A DNA stretch of 64,000 bases from positions 180,066-244,065 of the forward strand of contig WYCW01000006.1 of the NCBI GenBank assembly GCA_011392765.1, given 5' to 3'. The DNA comes from Candidatus Thiosymbion ectosymbiont of Catanema sp. Cochon2018. GTDB taxonomy: Bacteria; Pseudomonadota; Gammaproteobacteria; Chromatiales; Chromatiaceae. Position 1 is the stretch's first letter. Each line of letters opens with the position of its first letter. A model generated the notes under the pieces. It was given only the letters and a program-made list of their open reading frames with translations, was not told the origin of the DNA and made no database searches. Shown piece by piece: positions 61,082 through 64,000 of this stretch. The translations under genes were made by a program, and so were the position numbers.

Positions 61082-64000
61082 CCAATCTGCTCGCCCCCGC
61101 GCCCAAATTACTGGTCGAGGACCTGGCGCGCCGCCTCTCCGGTCCCGATGGGCTCGCGCCCCTGAGCGCGCGCCGCCTGGCACTCCTGATCGAGCTGATG
61201 GACCCGGAAGGCTATATCGGCTATGCCGCCGCCTATACCCGGCTGTTTCCCGAGAGCAGTCAGGGTCCGGCCGAGAAGACCAGGGCCGACAAGGCCTTTC
61301 ACAAATTTCGCCACACCCTCAAAGAGGCCGCCGCCATGCAGAAGATCTATCTAGAACTGCAACCGGATGCCAACCGCAATGCGGACCCGGAACAGCGCCG
61401 CCTCTGGTTCGTCGCTACGGACGATGCCGAGAAGCGCCTGAAAGATTTCAATGAGGGTGCTATCGGCAGCCTGGTCGAGCACCCCCAGGAGCAGACCCTG
61501 CGGATACGGGGCGAGGAACCGAGTTATCTGTTGCTCTATGCGGAGGAGGAAAAGACCGAAGCCCACGAGCTGCACGGGCAACTGAGGACCCAGATCCAGG
61601 CGTATGGAAAGGACTGGACCGATCTCGATTTCCACGAGATCCCGGTGGGGGAGGACAAAGTACGGACCCGCGCCCGCTATCCGGAGCAGGCCGATCTGAT
61701 CCTGCTCCTACTCAGCCCGCGCCTGATCGTCGAGTTACGCCAGGGGCTCATCGACCTGCCCGATGACCGCCCCCTGCTGCCTCTGGTGCTCATCGAGATT
61801 ACCGACGACCAGCTCGCGGGCACCCCCCTCGACGGCTTCCAAATCTTTCGCGACACCAGCGGCAGGGCGTGGAAGAGCAGCGGCAAACGCGAAGCCTGGG
61901 CCGCCGAAGCGGCACAAGCCATCCTCGCCCGGATGGACCGGCTTCACGACCCGGCGGCGGCCACCCGGCAACGCCTCGCTGCCATTGCCGAGTTCTCTGC
62001 TGCCCGCCTTGGCGATTGCCCGGAGTCCCATTATGTCGAGCTGCACCTACACAGCAAGCAGGGCGATACCGAAGGCCGGGAGGCCCTGCCTTTTCTACTG
62101 GACTGGCTGCGGCGTCCATTCGACGGGCTGCCCTACTGCGCCGTCTTCGGCGAGCTGGGCATGGGCAAGACGACTCTGAGCCAACGCCTGACCCGAGAGC
62201 TCCTGAGGCTGCGCCAGACCGAGCCCGAGTACCCCTTGCCCGTCTATCTGGATCTACGCCCCGTCAACTCGGTGAATTGGGACTGGAAGACCCAGGGCGT
62301 CCCGCCCTTGGACGCCATGCTCGCCCACCTGCTTAAAACGGCCTACAACATCCCGGTGGGTCAGCCCCGGCCCGGGGTCGAGGACATCAAGCGCCTGGCC
62401 CAGGAGCAAGGGGGGCTGGTGATCTTCGACGGCCTGGATGAGGTGATGAACCACCTGCCCCCGGACCAGTGCCACCTCTTCATCCAACGCCTGTGGGAAA
62501 TCCTGCCGCCCCGGATCTGGTCTTCCACCGAGTCGCCCGACCCGGAGCGGCCGGCGACGGACAGGCAGGTCGGGCGCCTGATCATGACCTGCCGCAGCCA
62601 CTTCTTTCAGACCCTGCGGGACCAGACCGGCGCCCTGGCCGGACGCCAGCGGGAGGCCGTGGGCGCCAAGGACTATCTCTGGGTCACCCTGCTGCCCTTC
62701 GGCCCCGAGCAGGTCGAGACCTATTTCCGCCAGGTCTTTGCCGAAGAACCCCGGCGCGCCGGGCTGGTGCTCGAAATGCTGGATAAGGTCCACGACCTGC
62801 GCGGGCTCAGCAGTCGCCCCTACAATCTGCGCCTGATCCAGGAGCAGGTCGAGAAGCTGGAGGCCATCCACCGCGGTGGCGGCCAAATCAGCGTTGCCGA
62901 CCTCTACGAGAATCTGGTCGACCAATGGACCGACCGCGACAACCCCAAGCACCGTCTGAACCGGGACCACAAGCTCCTGCTCATGGAACATCTGGCCCAC
63001 CGCCTCTGGTCCCGCAAACAAAAGAGCCTGGATTACCGGGAGCTGGAGAAATGGCTGCGGGGCCAACTGGCCGCGGACCCCGAGACGCCGCTCCAGTACG
63101 GGGCCTATCTGAACCGGGAAGGCGGCCTCGACATCCTCCAGGAAGATCTGAGAAATGCGACCTTTCTGGTCCGGGAAGGGGAAAAACGCTTCCGCTTCGC
63201 CCACACCTCCATCATGGAATACTTCCTCGCCCGCGCCCTGTTCCGGGCCCTGGTAGCGCAGGCGTCCTCGCCTGCAGGATTGCCGGAGGTCGGGGAGCAG
63301 ACCGGCGCCTCGGTCTACCTGGCGGGCAGACAGGCCCCGGACGCTGATATAGAGCAGGCACTGGCCGCCTGGAAGATCCCGGTCCCCAGTCCCGAGACCC
63401 TGGATTTTCTGGGCGAGCTCTTGCGCAAAGCGGACGAGACCAACTGGCAACCGGCCTTCCGCACTATCCGCGAGCAGTATCGGGAAGGGATCAGCGAGCT
63501 GGCTCTGGCCTACGGCCTCCACGCCCAAAAACACGGGCTCCCCGCTCCCAGCCTGGCCGGCATGGATCTGGCGGGATCGGATCTCAAGGACTGGAGCTTT
63601 GAGGGTCCGCCCGACGGCCCTCCACTGAATCTTTCTCACGTCCGTCTCACGGGCAGCCGCCTGATGAACGCCCGCTTCCGCCGGGTGAACCTGAGCGACG
63701 CCGATCTCACCGGCGCCGATCTGACCCGTGCCGAGGTCTGGGGCGGCAACGCCCGCAACGCCTGCCTGCGGGACGCCGATCTCACCGGCATCCGCTTCCG
63801 CAGCCTGGATCTGACCGGCGCGGACCTGCGCGCCGGACGGTACTACCGTACCCAACTCCTGGGTTGCACCTTGGATCGGGCCTTGGGCCGGGATGGAGTG
63901 AGCATGCTCACTGCTGGTTGTCGATCGCAGGAACCCCCATCCCCTTTCCTATCCCAGCCCCCGGCACCCGGCGCGCTGGCCCAGGCATTGACCGGGCACA
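61078..64000 (+). CDS. NACHT/STAND NTPase with TIR-like N-terminal region and pentapeptide repeats (partial)
   Basis: Open from ATG 61078 to the window end (about 974 codons, incomplete). Residues 1-140 are helical and unassigned. About 150-260 look like a degenerate TIR: YLLLYAEEEKTEAHELHGQ, ADLILLLLSPRLIVEL, PLVLIEITDDQLAGTPLDGF, mirroring the separate TIR protein. The NTPase has Walker A FGELGMGKTTLSQRL (about 358), Walker B GLVIFDGLDEVMNH (about 445) and RLIMTCRSHFF. From about 825 come pentapeptide-type repeats (LSDADLTGADLTRAEVWGG, LTGADLRAG). Near residue 726 a dispersed palindrome encodes VAQASSPAG. Likely sensor and switch, with the TIR protein as effector. Confidence 0.85.
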   Translation, partial: MTNLLAPAPKLLVEDLARRLSGPDGLAPLSARRLALLIELMDPEGYIGYAAAYTRLFPESSQGPAEKTRADKAFHKFRHTLKEAAAMQKIYLELQPDANRNADPEQRRLWFVATDDAEKRLKDFNEGAIGSLVEHPQEQTLRIRGEEPSYLLLYAEEEKTEAHELHGQLRTQIQAYGKDWTDLDFHEIPVGEDKVRTRARYPEQADLILLLLSPRLIVELRQGLIDLPDDRPLLPLVLIEITDDQLAGTPLDGFQIFRDTSGRAWKSSGKREAWAAEAAQAILARMDRLHDPAAATRQRLAAIAEFSAARLGDCPESHYVELHLHSKQGDTEGREALPFLLDWLRRPFDGLPYCAVFGELGMGKTTLSQRLTRELLRLRQTEPEYPLPVYLDLRPVNSVNWDWKTQGVPPLDAMLAHLLKTAYNIPVGQPRPGVEDIKRLAQEQGGLVIFDGLDEVMNHLPPDQCHLFIQRLWEILPPRIWSSTESPDPERPATDRQVGRLIMTCRSHFFQTLRDQTGALAGRQREAVGAKDYLWVTLLPFGPEQVETYFRQVFAEEPRRAGLVLEMLDKVHDLRGLSSRPYNLRLIQEQVEKLEAIHRGGGQISVADLYENLVDQWTDRDNPKHRLNRDHKLLLMEHLAHRLWSRKQKSLDYRELEKWLRGQLAADPETPLQYGAYLNREGGLDILQEDLRNATFLVREGEKRFRFAHTSIMEYFLARALFRALVAQASSPAGLPEVGEQTGASVYLAGRQAPDADIEQALAAWKIPVPSPETLDFLGELLRKADETNWQPAFRTIREQYREGISELALAYGLHAQKHGLPAPSLAGMDLAGSDLKDWSFEGPPDGPPLNLSHVRLTGSRLMNARFRRVNLSDADLTGADLTRAEVWGGNARNACLRDADLTGIRFRSLDLTGADLRAGRYYRTQLLGCTLDRALGRDGVSMLTAGCRSQEPPSPFLSQPPAPGALAQALTGH
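63253..63278. repeat. dispersed palindrome inside NACHT coding sequence
   Basis: GTAGCGCAGGCGTCCTCGCC with TGCAGG, the same arm as the intergenic repeat at 20.18 and 58.13 kb, here in frame and encoding VAQASSPAG. Confidence 0.75.

Noticed and set aside
62254..63855. 533-codon minus-strand frame opposite the NACHT gene
   Set aside because: The repeated Gly/Gln/Val-rich pattern mirrors pentapeptide repeats on the plus strand, so it is a shadow.

Overview
This 64-kb window looks like a chromosomal piece of a gammaproteobacterium. The evidence is gene order and gene types: ubiE-ubiJ-ubiB, gshB followed by a TonB-type gene, SRP54/Ffh, and a CbbQ-type ATPase. Multiheme cytochromes suggest anaerobic or sulfur/nitrogen respiration, and a Chromatiales-like relative would fit, but no marker fixes the genus. 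Most genes are GC-rich. AT-richer islands, roughly 26.3-29.7 kb and the glycosyltransferase at 44.5-45.6 kb, look acquired.

Layout. 0-2.7 kb: a STAND-like P-loop ATPase with a frameshifted TPR partner. 2.9-3.6 kb: HigBA-type toxin-antitoxin. 4.2-8.7 kb: an octaheme HAO-like cytochrome, a Uma2 protein, and a nonaheme cytochrome fused to a membrane b-type module. 9-13.3 kb: a membrane alkaline-phosphatase-superfamily protein and a B12-type radical SAM enzyme with a PqqD-like tail. 14.3-15.7 kb: ffh. 15.8-19.6 kb: two identical inverted IS110 copies, one arm split by an IS5-family element. 19.8 kb: tRNA-Thr(UGU). 20-31 kb: an accessory graveyard with a DUF4143 ATPase, a type III Res fragment, decayed IS110 copies, toxin-antitoxin remnants, an IS200 TnpA and an amber-split membrane gene. 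31.3-41 kb: acetolactate synthase, an exopolysaccharide export block (Wza-like, Wzc-like, J-domain, TPR protein), TonB-like and gshB. 41-46.7 kb: CbbQ-like ATPase, aspartic protease, PfkB kinase, a transposed glycosyltransferase, and an RHH/PIN pair. 47-51.8 kb: ubiE, ubiJ, an Rpn intruder, ubiB. 52-57.5 kb: a possible degenerate Fic-like protein, two TakP-like TRAP binding proteins and a D-2-hydroxyacid dehydrogenase. 58.9-60.2 kb: another IS110. 60.6-64 kb: a TIR protein overlapping a NACHT NTPase with pentapeptide repeats, running off the end; this is the best candidate for an undescribed immune or conflict system.

Intergenic space is unusually rich in small non-autonomous repeats. At least five families can be defined here from their ends. 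Several have target-site duplications, or an empty and a filled site within this same window: CTAG-bounded elements; GTATCCCC-ended elements with 11-bp duplications; CAATGCCATTAAGT-ended elements, one pair carrying a glycosyltransferase gene between 10-bp duplications; and CGTAACTATTCAGCT-ended and GAGGGTGTCGCAAAA-ended elements with 6-bp duplications. Different ends carry the same exchangeable palindromic cores, and several copies sit exactly on stop codons. A separate heptanucleotide repeat decorates gene ends and runs through the signal peptide of the nonaheme cytochrome.
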